Shown piece after piece: positions 1 to 8,331 of a DNA stretch of 64,000 nt. A program made the translations under genes and the position numbers. The DNA is from JBBSAT01 sp046351235 (lineage in GTDB: Bacteria; Myxococcota_A; Polyangia; Polyangiales; Sandaracinaceae), in the NCBI GenBank assembly GCA_046351235.1, contig JAXLYV010000006.1, positions 378,320 to 442,319 on the forward strand, given 5' to 3'. The notes beneath the pieces were generated by a model. It saw only the letters and a list, made by a program, of their open reading frames with translations, made no database searches and was not told where the DNA came from. Numbering within the stretch: the first letter of the stretch is position 1; every line of letters begins with the position of its first letter.

Positions 1-650
1 GCGAGGCCCTGATCGAGGAGGTCATCTACAAGGTCTGTCCGAAGGACATGATCGACAAGAAGACCGCGATCTACACGAACCCCACGGGGCGCTTCGTGAT
101 CGGCGGGCCGGTCGGTGACGCGGGCCTCACGGGCCGCAAGATCATCGTCGACACCTACGGCGGCATGGGTCGTCACGGCGGCGGCGCCTTCTCGGGCAAG
201 GACCCGAGCAAGGTGGATCGCTCGGCGGCTTACTTCGCGCGCTACGTCGCGAAGAACGTCGTCGCGAGCGGCGTGGCGAGCAAGTGCGAGGTGCAGGTCG
301 CGTACGCGATCGGCGTCGCCAAGCCCATGGGCGTCTACGTCTCGACGTTCGGCACGGGCAAGGTCGAGGACAGCAAGATCGCGGCGGCGGTGCAGGAGAT
401 GTTCGACTTCCGCCCGCGCGCGCTGATCGAGACGCTCGATCTGCTCCGCCCGATCTACCGCCCGACGGCGGCGTACGGCCACTTCGGCCGCAACCCGAGC
501 AAGGAAGACGTGAAGAACGGCTTCACTTGGGAGCGCACGGATCGCGCCGAGGAGCTCCGCGACCGCCTGCTCAAGGGCAAGGCCAAGAGCGAGAGCAACG
601 GCCACAAGAACGGCAAGAAGAAGAGCCGCGAAGAGTTCGCGGACGCCTGA
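1..650 (+). CDS. metK: S-adenosylmethionine synthetase, C-terminal part (5' end outside window)
   Basis: The frame is open from base 3 and ends in TGA at 648-650. The product forms S-adenosylmethionine from ATP and methionine in the cytoplasm. The visible part carries the family signature GGGAFSGKDPSKVDRS followed by the AAYFARYVAKN helix, and the C-terminal segment with YGHFGR. The last 30 or so residues are an added Lys/Glu/Ser-rich tail (KGKAKSESNGHKNGKKK) that is not part of the catalytic fold and is probably disordered. The real start lies upstream of the window. The gene is followed directly by a strong intrinsic terminator and converges on the menaquinone operon. The family assignment is very secure; the role of the tail is unknown. 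Confidence 0.96.
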   Translation, partial: EALIEEVIYKVCPKDMIDKKTAIYTNPTGRFVIGGPVGDAGLTGRKIIVDTYGGMGRHGGGAFSGKDPSKVDRSAAYFARYVAKNVVASGVASKCEVQVAYAIGVAKPMGVYVSTFGTGKVEDSKIAAAVQEMFDFRPRALIETLDLLRPIYRPTAAYGHFGRNPSKEDVKNGFTWERTDRAEELRDRLLKGKAKSESNGHKNGKKKSREEFADA

Positions 651-674
651 GCCCGGTCGGGTCGGCGAGGAAGA

Positions 675-697
675 GGGCGGCTCCGGCCGCCCTTTTT
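675..697 (+). terminator. Intrinsic terminator of metK
   Basis: A perfect 7-bp stem (GGGCGGC at 675-681, GCCGCCC at 686-692) with a TCCG loop is followed by five T at 693-697. It starts 24 bases after the metK stop. On the opposite strand the same hairpin ends the menE side, but the T-run there is weak. Confidence 0.88.
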
Positions 698-704
698 CGT
701 TCCG

Positions 705-2045
705 TCAGCGAGGCGAGGGGAGGCGGATCAGGCGTGGCGCGGCGAGCGCTGCGGTGGCTGCGCGGTCGACCTTGCCCGTGGCGTTGAGCGCGAGGGCCTC
801 GAGCCGTGCGACGGCGCGTGGCAGCTTGAAGCCCGCGAGCTCACGGCGGAGCGAAGCGACGAGCGCTTCGTCGCTCGGTGCGTCGTCGTTCACCACGAGC
901 GCGGCTGCGACGCGCTGTCCCCACGTGGGATCTTCGACGCCGAAGACGCAGGCGGCGCGGATGCCGGGCACGCGCTCGAGCGCGTCCTCCACCTCGCGCG
1001 GGTAGACGTTCTCGCCGCCGCTCACGATCAGATCGGTGCGTCGCGCGTGGATGCGGAGCGAGCCGTCCTCCTCGAGCTCGCCGAGGTCGCCGGTGTCGTA
1101 GAAGCCCTCGGCGTCGAAGGGAGAGGGGGCGTCGAGCCAGCCGTCCATCGCCGTAGGCGCGCGCACCCGGATCGACCCCGACACCACACGCAGCGCGACG
1201 CCGGGGAGCGGCACGAGCTTTCGGGGGTCGGTGGTCGAGGTCGCGACCTGTCCGCAGGTCTCGGTGAGCCCGTACGTGGTGTGGATCGGGACGCCCTGGG
1301 CGAGCGCGCGCTCGACGAGCGCCGTCGGGCACGCGGCGCCTCCCACGAGCGCGACGCGCGTGGAGGCGGGGAGGGCGAGCCCCGCGTCGAGCAGGCGCGC
1401 GAGCGTGGTCGGGACGAGCGAGACGTGCGTCGCGCCGGCGCGCTCGGCGAGCGGAAGCCATGCGGCGGGATCGGCCGCGCCCTCGTGCACGACGAGCGTC
1501 GTCTCGTAGACGAGCGAGCGCACGACCACGCCGAGGCCGCCCACGTGCGCGAGCGGCATCGCGAGGAGCCAGCGATCGTCCTCGTGCGCGCCCAGGTGCG
1601 CCGCGCTCGCGCGAGCCGATGCCTCGAGCGCGTGCCGCGAGAGGAGCGCGAGCTTGGGAGCACCGGTGGTGCCGGAGGTGGCGACGATGGCGAGCACTCC
1701 GTCGAGCGCGGGCGGCGCGAGCGCGCGTGCAGCTCGGCGCGGCACGCCTCCATCGAGCACGAGATCGGGGCCGACGCGCTCCACGATCGCGCGCGTCTCC
1801 CGCTCGCTCCAGCGCGGATGGAGGAGCAGCACCGGAACGCCGGCGTCGATGGCTGCCAGCAGATCGAGCACGTGGTCGGCGCTCGCCCGCCCGACGAGCG
1901 CCACGCAGCGCGCGCCGACGATCGCGCGGGCGCGGATGCTCAGCTCGGCGGCGAGCGTCGCGCTCGTCCACGTGCGCTCGAGCGTGACGAGCGCCGGCGC
2001 GTCGGGCGCGCGTCGCGCGCGATCAGCCCACGACGCGAGGGGCAC
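705..2045 (-). CDS. menE: o-Succinylbenzoate-CoA ligase
   Basis: Adenylate-forming ligase that activates o-succinylbenzoate with ATP and CoA in menaquinone synthesis. The ANL-family motifs are present in order: the phosphate loop ATSGTTGAPK (about residues 122-131), TYGLTETCGQ (257-265), YDTGDL (315-320), SGGENVYPREVE (341-352) and the C-terminal lysine region NATGKVDR (420-427). About 446 residues is normal for the family. I chose the GTG at 2045, which overlaps the end of menC by 23 bases; the open frame continues upstream, but that stretch only shadows menC. It is the last gene of the operon and converges on metK. The operon context and the motifs separate it from general acyl-CoA synthetases. 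Confidence 0.92.
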   Translation of the reverse strand: MPLASWADRARRAPDAPALVTLERTWTSATLAAELSIRARAIVGARCVALVGRASADHVLDLLAAIDAGVPVLLLHPRWSERETRAIVERVGPDLVLDGGVPRRAARALAPPALDGVLAIVATSGTTGAPKLALLSRHALEASARASAAHLGAHEDDRWLLAMPLAHVGGLGVVVRSLVYETTLVVHEGAADPAAWLPLAERAGATHVSLVPTTLARLLDAGLALPASTRVALVGGAACPTALVERALAQGVPIHTTYGLTETCGQVATSTTDPRKLVPLPGVALRVVSGSIRVRAPTAMDGWLDAPSPFDAEGFYDTGDLGELEEDGSLRIHARRTDLIVSGGENVYPREVEDALERVPGIRAACVFGVEDPTWGQRVAAALVVNDDAPSDEALVASLRRELAGFKLPRAVARLEALALNATGKVDRAATAALAAPRLIRLPSPR

Positions 2046-2880
2046 CGGGCGGCTCTCCGTCGAGAAGCGTGGTGACGGGCGCGCCGGTGGCCGCGAGGCG
2101 ATAGCCGTCGATTCCCTCCCAGCGCGCGAGGCCGTGCACGCCGTGCGGGTCGAGGCGCCGCGCGATCTCCTCGGCCGCGCGCCGCCCGACCTCGCTCTCG
2201 AAGGCGTGCGAGACGACCGCGCGACCTCCGAGGCGACGGCACTCGGTCCCCAGCGCGAGCGCGGCCGTGGCGCCGAGGAGCATCGGCTTGAGCACGAGCG
2301 CCGCGGCACGCCCGCTCGCGATGGCGTCGAGCGCGAGGCTCGCGTCGTCGACGACCGTCTCGTCGAGCGCGAGCGGTACGGGGCTCCGCGAGATCGCGTC
2401 GGCGCTCGGGCACGGCTCTTCGATCCACTCGACCCCGGCGCGCGCGAGCGCATCCCAGGGCACCTCGCTCTCGGAGGCGAATGCGCGATTGGCGTCGACG
2501 CGCAGACGTAGGTCGGAGGAGAGCGCGCGGAGCTCGCCGAGCACGTCGGCTTCGGCGACGCTCCGCAGCTTCAGCTTGAAGGCCCGTGCGCCGCGCTCGA
2601 TCGCCGCGCGCGCCACGACCACCGCACGTGCGGGCTCTTCGAGGAGCACCTGCGAGACGAGGACCGAGGAGCCGATGCGCGCCTCGAGAGACCAGCGTGC
2701 GAAGTCGAGCGAGGGGAGCGCCTCGCTCGTGCCGAGAGAGGCGGCGCCGAGCACGTCGTCGTAGCGCTCGCGCGAGCGGCCCGGCAGCGGCGAGGCCTCG
2801 CCCATGCGATCGCCTCGCCGCAGGAGCAGCCCGCGTCGCGCGCGTCCCGGATGCTCGATCGGGACGATCGTGATCGTCAT
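2023..2880 (-). CDS. menC: o-Succinylbenzoate synthase
   Basis: Enolase-superfamily dehydratase that converts SHCHC to o-succinylbenzoate. Catalytic features visible in the 285-residue product are the Lys-x-Lys pair (K102/K104 in AFKLKLRS), metal ligands D129 (VDANRAF), E154 (WIEEP) and D173 (LDET), and the second-sphere lysine K198 (LVLKPM). The start ATG shares bases with the menA stop (ATGA overlap), which fixes it. The protein is somewhat short for the superfamily, mainly in the N-terminal capping domain. It is the seventh gene of the men operon. Confidence 0.92.
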   Translation of the reverse strand: MTITIVPIEHPGRARRGLLLRRGDRMGEASPLPGRSRERYDDVLGAASLGTSEALPSLDFARWSLEARIGSSVLVSQVLLEEPARAVVVARAAIERGARAFKLKLRSVAEADVLGELRALSSDLRLRVDANRAFASESEVPWDALARAGVEWIEEPCPSADAISRSPVPLALDETVVDDASLALDAIASGRAAALVLKPMLLGATAALALGTECRRLGGRAVVSHAFESEVGRRAAEEIARRLDPHGVHGLARWEGIDGYRLAATGAPVTTLLDGEPPGAPRVVG

Positions 2881-3752
2881 GCGAGCGCGACCCCGATCGC
2901 GTAGAGCGTGCCGAACGCGAGCAAGAGACGCGCCGTGCTTCCGAGGATCTCGTTGAGCGCGGCCCCTTCGCGGTCGCGGAGCGCGCGCCACGCGGTGAGT
3001 GCGAGCGGCACGGTGAAGAGCGGCAAGAGAGGCCAGGGTGAGCCGAGCCAGGCGGCCGTCGCGACCGCGGAGGCGTAGGAGACGACGAAGAGCAGCGCCT
3101 GCTCGACGAGCCCGCCGCGCTTGCCGAGCCGCACGGCGAGCGTGCGCTTGCCGACGCGCGCATCGGTGTGCCGGTCGCGCACGTTGTTCACGACGAGGAT
3201 GGCCGTCGAGAGCGCGCCGACGGGCAGCGCCGCGAGCCACGCGAGGGCGTCGATCGCGCGCGTCTCGACGAACACCGTGCCGACGACGGCGACGAAGCCG
3301 AAGAAGATCATCACGAAGACGTCGCCCAGGCCGTGATAGCCGAGCGGGTAGGGCCCGCCGGTGTAGGCGATCGCGGCGAGGATCGAGGCGACGCCGATCG
3401 CGATCACGGGCCAGCCTGCGAGCCACACGAGAATCAGGCCGAGCGCGGTCGCGATCGCGAAGCTCGCCCACATCGCTGCGCGCATCGCGCCGGCGGAGAC
3501 GAGGCCCGCCGCGACGGCGCGCACCGGGCCCACGCGGTCGGGGCCGTCGGCGCCCTTCTCGGCGTCGAAGACGTCGTTGGCGTAGTTGGCGCCGATCTGG
3601 ATGAAGAGCGCGCTCGTGAGCGCGACGAGCGCGACGAGGAGGTCGGCGCCTCCGCGCTGGTGCGCGACGGCGGTGCCGACGAGGACGGGCACGAGACCGG
3701 CAGGCAAGGTCTGCGGCCGCGCCGCACGGACGAGGAGCGCGGCGCTCGTCAT
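2877..3752 (-). CDS. menA: 1,4-Dihydroxy-2-naphthoate polyprenyltransferase
   Basis: Integral-membrane UbiA-family prenyltransferase that attaches the polyprenyl tail to dihydroxynaphthoate, giving demethylmenaquinone. Both Asp-rich motifs are present: NDVFDAEKGAD (residues 59-69) and DRHTDARVGKRTLA (192-205). Eight or nine hydrophobic segments fill the rest of the 291 residues. The ATG is set by the ATGA overlap with the menH stop, and its own stop overlaps the menC start in the same way. The tail donor is probably made by the polyprenyl diphosphate synthase that heads the operon. Confidence 0.94.
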   Translation of the reverse strand: MTSAALLVRAARPQTLPAGLVPVLVGTAVAHQRGGADLLVALVALTSALFIQIGANYANDVFDAEKGADGPDRVGPVRAVAAGLVSAGAMRAAMWASFAIATALGLILVWLAGWPVIAIGVASILAAIAYTGGPYPLGYHGLGDVFVMIFFGFVAVVGTVFVETRAIDALAWLAALPVGALSTAILVVNNVRDRHTDARVGKRTLAVRLGKRGGLVEQALLFVVSYASAVATAAWLGSPWPLLPLFTVPLALTAWRALRDREGAALNEILGSTARLLLAFGTLYAIGVALA

Positions 3753-4519
3753 CGGCGGCTCTCCACGTGCACGGCGCCGCCTTCGGAGATCAGCGCGGCG
3801 ATCTCGCGTGGGCGCTCGAGACAAGGATCGTGGCCCGCGTCCTCGACCACGTTCACGCGCGCGCTCGGAAAGAGCGGCGCGATCGCGCGCGCGATGCCCA
3901 TGAACTTCGGATCGAGCGCGCCGACGACGAGGGCGACGGGCACCGAGAGCTCGGAGAGGCGCGGGGTCACGAGCGGCATGCGGCCCGGCGAGAGGATCTC
4001 GAGCGCGTGCGCGACGACGGGCTCGCGATGCGAGAGCCGCCGCGCTCGGTGACGCGCCCGCACCTGGGGCGGCAGCCGGTCCTGCGTCGCGAAGAGCGGC
4101 AGCGCCTCCCAGCGGCGCACGAAGGCGGGCAGACCCTCGGCGCGCAGCTCCGCGGCCAGGCGCTCGTCGGCGAGCGCGCGCTCGCGGCGCTCGCCTTCGT
4201 CGTGCAGGCCCGCGTGGCCGCTCACGAGCGTGAGGCGGGAGACGAGGTGTGGATGGCGCAGCGCGAGCACGAGGGCCACGCGCGCGCCCATCGAGTAGCC
4301 CACGAGGTGCGCGCGCGACACGCCGTCTTCGTCGAGCGCGCGCGCGAGCCGGTCGACCTCGTCCTCGAACGTCTTCGGGGCCCCGTCGAGCGACCACGCG
4401 TGCGGGCCGTGCCCGAAGAGCGCGGGGCGCACGATCCGCTGCCCGTCGGCGAGACCCGTCTGCACCTCGTTCCAGCTCTCGGGCAGGCCCAGGAACCCGT
4501 GCAGGAAGACGTACGTCAT
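3749..4519 (-). CDS. menH: SHCHC synthase, alpha/beta hydrolase
   Basis: Alpha/beta-hydrolase-fold enzyme that eliminates pyruvate from SEPHCHC to give SHCHC. The catalytic triad can be read: Ser76 in GYSMGA, Asp203 in GALDPKF and His230 in EDAGHDP. The oxyanion-hole motif HGFLG is near residue 7. Its 256 residues are typical. It is coupled by 4-base ATGA overlaps to menD upstream and menA downstream. Without the context this could only be called an alpha/beta hydrolase; sitting between menD and menA makes MenH the natural reading. Confidence 0.9.
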   Translation of the reverse strand: MTYVFLHGFLGLPESWNEVQTGLADGQRIVRPALFGHGPHAWSLDGAPKTFEDEVDRLARALDEDGVSRAHLVGYSMGARVALVLALRHPHLVSRLTLVSGHAGLHDEGERRERALADERLAAELRAEGLPAFVRRWEALPLFATQDRLPPQVRARHRARRLSHREPVVAHALEILSPGRMPLVTPRLSELSVPVALVVGALDPKFMGIARAIAPLFPSARVNVVEDAGHDPCLERPREIAALISEGGAVHVESRR

Positions 4520-6270
4520 GCGCCGATCTCCGCGAGAGAGTCCGCGATCGCGCTCGAGAGCGCGCGGAACGATCGGGTCGCGTCGTCGGGGTCGACGATC
4601 GCCCGCACGACGTGAACGCCGCGCCCGGCGATGGCACCCGCGACGGCCGCACGCGTCTCGCTCGCACGCCGGGTCTCGGTGCAGGCCACGCCCATCGCGC
4701 GCACGATGGACGCGAGGTCGATCTCGTGCGGCGTCGTGAAGAGGGGCATCGCCTCGCGCCCGCTCGGCGTGCCGGCGATCGGAAGCGTCTCGAAGATCCG
4801 ACCGCCGCCGTTGTCGATCACGACGACGACGAGCGGTTGGCGCACGGCGCGCGCACTGACGAGCGCATTCAGGTCGTGGACGAACGAGACGTCTCCGACG
4901 ATCGCGACCACCGGCCGCTCGGAGGTGATGGCGGCTCCGAGCGCGCCCGAGACCAGGCCGTCGATGCCGTTCGCGCCGCGTTGCGAGAGCACGGTTCGCG
5001 CCGCGCCGCCGCCGCGCACGAACCGATCGATCGTGCGGATCGGCAGGCTGTTGCCGACGACGAGGAGCGCTCCTTCCGAGCCCTCGAGCGCCGCGCGGAC
5101 GCACGCGCCCTCTCCCTCGTCGCGGGCGACGATGCGCTCCACCTCGCGCCACGCCAGCTCCTCGGCGCGCGCGAGCTTCGCGAGCCAGGCCTCGTCGCGC
5201 GCGAACGACGCGAGGCGCGAGACCGCGAGCTCCATCGTCGGGCCCGCCGGCGCGCACGAGATCGCCTCCGCGTTCCCGATCGGATCGTAGGCGCCGCCGG
5301 CATCGAGCACGAAGCGCCGCGCGCCCGTGAGCGCGCGCTCGAGCGTGGGTGCGGTCGGCAGGCCTCCGATCTGCACGATCAGATCCGGCATCGCTTCGCG
5401 CAGGAAGGGCGCGCTCGCGAGGATCGTCTCGTACGCGTCGAGGAATGCGCCCGTCCGCGGTCCGAAGCGCAGCTGGCTCGTGGCCTCGGCGGCCACGGGA
5501 GCCCTCGCGCGCGCACAGGCCTCGAGCAGCACGAAGCGATCGCTCTCCTCGCGGCGTGGGCCCGCGATCACGAGCGGTCGCTTCGCTTCGGCGAGCGCGG
5601 CCGCGAGCGCGCGTGCGGTCTCGACGTCGGCGCCGACGGTGGCGTGGCCGATCCGAGTCGTGCCGCGTGCGACGAGCGTCTCGGCGGCGTCGGCGAGCGC
5701 TCGCTCGTCCGCGCTCGGCTCCACCGGCTCGAGAGGCTTGTCGGCGCGCAGGTTCACGTGCACGGGCCCCGGCGCGCTTCCGCCGGTCGCCGCCACGGCC
5801 TGCGCGATCGATCGTGACACGCCGACGAGCGCGCCCTGATCCGCGCGTGGATCCCCGAGGTCTTCGAAGTGCCGCACCCAGCTGCCGAAGAGCTTCGTCT
5901 GGTCGATCGTCTGCGCGGCGCCGGCGTGTGTCAGAGCGAGCGGGCGATCGGCCGAGAGCAAGAGGAGCGGCACCTGCGCGAGCGAGGCCTCGATGACGGC
6001 GGGCAGCCAGTGGGCCGGCGCGGTCCCCGAGGTCGCGAGCACGGCGGTCGGACGCCGTGACGCGCGCGCCATCCCGAGCGCCACGAACGCGGCCGAGCGC
6101 TCGTCGATCACGCTCACGAGCTCGAGCTCCGGGCGCGCGCGCAGCGCGAGCACGAAGGGCGTCGAGCGCGAGCCGGGGCTCACGACCACTTCCCGCACGC
6201 CGGCGGAGACGAGGCTGCTCGCGACGAGGCGCGACCAGATCGTCAGCAGGCTGCGCGGGCTCTCGATCAT
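4516..6270 (-). CDS. menD: SEPHCHC synthase (thiamine diphosphate enzyme)
   Basis: Thiamine-diphosphate enzyme that condenses isochorismate with 2-oxoglutarate. The N-terminal pyrimidine-binding domain has VVSPGSRSTP, IDERSAAFVALGMA and ATSGTA. The C-terminal diphosphate-binding domain has GDVSFVHDLNAL and the MenD-like DNGGGRIFETLP. At 584 residues it is slightly longer than the Escherichia coli enzyme. The ATG at 6270 overlaps the menF stop by ATGA. It is the first committed step of the classical pathway, placed directly after the isochorismate synthase gene. Confidence 0.95.
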   Translation of the reverse strand: MIESPRSLLTIWSRLVASSLVSAGVREVVVSPGSRSTPFVLALRARPELELVSVIDERSAAFVALGMARASRRPTAVLATSGTAPAHWLPAVIEASLAQVPLLLLSADRPLALTHAGAAQTIDQTKLFGSWVRHFEDLGDPRADQGALVGVSRSIAQAVAATGGSAPGPVHVNLRADKPLEPVEPSADERALADAAETLVARGTTRIGHATVGADVETARALAAALAEAKRPLVIAGPRREESDRFVLLEACARARAPVAAEATSQLRFGPRTGAFLDAYETILASAPFLREAMPDLIVQIGGLPTAPTLERALTGARRFVLDAGGAYDPIGNAEAISCAPAGPTMELAVSRLASFARDEAWLAKLARAEELAWREVERIVARDEGEGACVRAALEGSEGALLVVGNSLPIRTIDRFVRGGGAARTVLSQRGANGIDGLVSGALGAAITSERPVVAIVGDVSFVHDLNALVSARAVRQPLVVVVIDNGGGRIFETLPIAGTPSGREAMPLFTTPHEIDLASIVRAMGVACTETRRASETRAAVAGAIAGRGVHVVRAIVDPDDATRSFRALSSAIADSLAEIGA

Positions 6271-7634
6271 GCGGGCACTCCGAGGGCGGAGAGCATCGGC
6301 GCGAGCTTCAGCGCGGTCTCGGCGTACTCGGCGTCCGGATCGGAGGCCGACACGACGCCGCAGCCCGCGTAGGCGTACGCGCGCGCGCCGACGAGCAGCG
6401 CCGAGCGGAGCGCGACGTGCACCTCGGCGTTGCCGTGCGCGTCGATCCAGCCGACGGGCCCGGCGTACCAGCCGCGATCGGGCTCGTGGTCGGCGATCCA
6501 ACGCAGCGCCGTGGCGCGCGGCGCGCCGCCGACGGCCGCCGTCGGATGCAGGGCCTCGAGCAGCTCGAAGGCGCTCGTGTCGCGCACCATCCGCGCCTCG
6601 ATCGGCGTGACGAGGTGCGCGATGGCGCCGATCGTCCGCAGGCCGCGCGTGCCGATCGAGACCTCGCCGCGCATTCCCGAGAGCACGGCGGCGATGCCGT
6701 CCACCACGACCTGGTGCTCGTGCACGTCCTTGATGCTCGCGAGGAGCGCGTGCGCCGCCGGATCTCGCTCGAGGGAAGCCGTTCCGGCGACGGCCTCGGT
6801 GTGCACGAGACGGCCGCGCTTGCGGAAGAGGCGCTCGGGCGTGGCGCCGACGAACGCGACGCCACGACGACGGATGCAGAAGTGCGTCGCGCCGGGCCGC
6901 TCGAGACGGCGCAGCAGCGCGGCGGGATCGATCGCGCGGGAGGCGAGCACGAGCGAGCGGCGAGCGACGACGATCTTCTCGGCCTCGCCCGCGTCGATGC
7001 GCCGTTTCACGTCGTCGATCGATCGGCGCCAGCGCTCGGGATCCACGTGGCGCGCCTGCGCGCGGAGGGGCTCGCCGAGCGATCGCGAGGGCGCCGAGAG
7101 GCCCTCCCAGAGCGCGTCGAGCTCGGCGAGCGCGAGCGCCGCCCCGCTGGGCTCGTCCTGATCGACGACGAGCGTGAGCGTGGCCGCGCCGTTCTCGACG
7201 CGATGCGCCCAGCGCGGAAGGACGAGCAGGCCGTCCCCGAGCGTGGTCCAGGGATCGCGCGCGCGACCGGGCGCGAACGAGAGACCGAAGGCCCACGTGG
7301 GTCGGGCATCGCCCGCCCGCTCGTGCGCCACCAAACCGAGCGCATCGCGGGCCGTCTCGTACGCGCGTCGCGCGTCGTGGCATCGCTCGGGCCCCTCGAG
7401 CTTCGTGAGGCGCGTCGCCCCGAGCGCAGTCCACGCGCGCTTGTCGTCGTGCAGATGCACGGCATCGCCGCGGCGCAGACCATCGAGCAGCGCGAGCGGA
7501 CGCCCGATCGGCGCCGGGATGGTGATCGCGAGCGGGCCCCGTCGGGGCGCCGAGAGCGCCGATGCGAGGAATGCCCGCACCTCGGACCGCTCGACGGGCC
7601 GCTCGCTGACGACCGCAGTGGGCAGCGCGCTCAT
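6267..7634 (-). CDS. menF: Isochorismate synthase
   Basis: Chorismate-binding enzyme that makes isochorismate for menaquinone. The family motifs are VHTEAVAGTASLERDP, DVHEHQVVVDGI, LHPTAAVGGAP and WYAGPVGWID. I chose the ATG at 7634 (protein MSALPTAVV, 455 residues) because it overlaps the menG stop by four bases; the frame is open 16 codons further upstream, but that part lies inside menG. A salicylate or siderophore role (EntC-type) is possible for the fold but unlikely beside menD. Confidence 0.93.
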   Translation of the reverse strand: MSALPTAVVSERPVERSEVRAFLASALSAPRRGPLAITIPAPIGRPLALLDGLRRGDAVHLHDDKRAWTALGATRLTKLEGPERCHDARRAYETARDALGLVAHERAGDARPTWAFGLSFAPGRARDPWTTLGDGLLVLPRWAHRVENGAATLTLVVDQDEPSGAALALAELDALWEGLSAPSRSLGEPLRAQARHVDPERWRRSIDDVKRRIDAGEAEKIVVARRSLVLASRAIDPAALLRRLERPGATHFCIRRRGVAFVGATPERLFRKRGRLVHTEAVAGTASLERDPAAHALLASIKDVHEHQVVVDGIAAVLSGMRGEVSIGTRGLRTIGAIAHLVTPIEARMVRDTSAFELLEALHPTAAVGGAPRATALRWIADHEPDRGWYAGPVGWIDAHGNAEVHVALRSALLVGARAYAYAGCGVVSASDPDAEYAETALKLAPMLSALGVPA

Positions 7635-8329
7635 GCGACGCCCACGTAGAGCGTGGCGGCGCCGAACGTCATCGGCTCCCACTCGACGCGCGCGAAGCCG
7701 CTCTCGCGCAGGATCGCCGCGAACGCGTCCGGCGGCGGGAACTTCGCGATCGAGCGCTGGAGGTAGTCGTACTCCGGCGCGCCCGAGATCATCGCGCCGA
7801 TCGTCGGCACGACGTGGTGGACGTGCCAGCGCGCGAGCGGGCCGAGAATGCCCTCGGGCTCGGCGAGCTCGAGCACCGCGAGGCGCGCGCCGTCGCGCAG
7901 CACGCGGCGCATCTCGCGGAGCGCGAGCGGCCGGTCGGGCACGTTGCGGATCCCGAACGCGATCGTCGCGCCGTCGAAGTGCGCCGCCTCGAAGGGCAGG
8001 GCCTGGCCGTCGCCGGTGACGAGCGAGACGCGCTCTGCGAGCCCGGCGGCGGCGACCTTCCGCTTACCGATCTCGAGCATGCCGCTCGAGGGATCGAGGC
8101 CGACGACCTCCGCGTCGGGATGCGCGGCGGCGATCGCGATCGCGAGATCGGCGGTGCCCGTGGCGACGTCGAGCACGCGCGCGCCGGCGCGGAGCTGCAG
8201 CGCGCGCACGGCACGTGTGCGCCAGCTGCGATCGAGCCCGAGCGAGATGACGCGATTGACGAGGTCGTATCGATCGGCGATGCGATCGAACATCTCGCCC
8301 GATCCGCCGCGAACGTCGGTCGTGGCCAT
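7631..8329 (-). CDS. menG: Demethylmenaquinone methyltransferase (UbiE/MenG)
   Basis: SAM-dependent C-methyltransferase for the last step of menaquinone synthesis. Visible motifs are FDRIADRYDLVNRVIS near the N-terminus, the SAM-binding loop VLDVATGTADLA (about residues 53-64), and FGIRNVPDRPLALREM, which is diagnostic for UbiE/MenG. The 232-residue length is typical. It begins two bases after the stop of the polyprenyl diphosphate synthase gene and ends overlapping menF. Confidence 0.95.
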   Translation of the reverse strand: MATTDVRGGSGEMFDRIADRYDLVNRVISLGLDRSWRTRAVRALQLRAGARVLDVATGTADLAIAIAAAHPDAEVVGLDPSSGMLEIGKRKVAAAGLAERVSLVTGDGQALPFEAAHFDGATIAFGIRNVPDRPLALREMRRVLRDGARLAVLELAEPEGILGPLARWHVHHVVPTIGAMISGAPEYDYLQRSIAKFPPPDAFAAILRESGFARVEWEPMTFGAATLYVGVA

Positions 8330-8331
8330 GG

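Noticed and set aside
4516..7434. Very long open frames antisense or out of frame to menD, menF and other genes (many over 300 codons)
   Set aside because: They are Arg/Ala/Pro-rich, as expected for off-frame reading of high-GC coding DNA, and lie over genes with clear family motifs.
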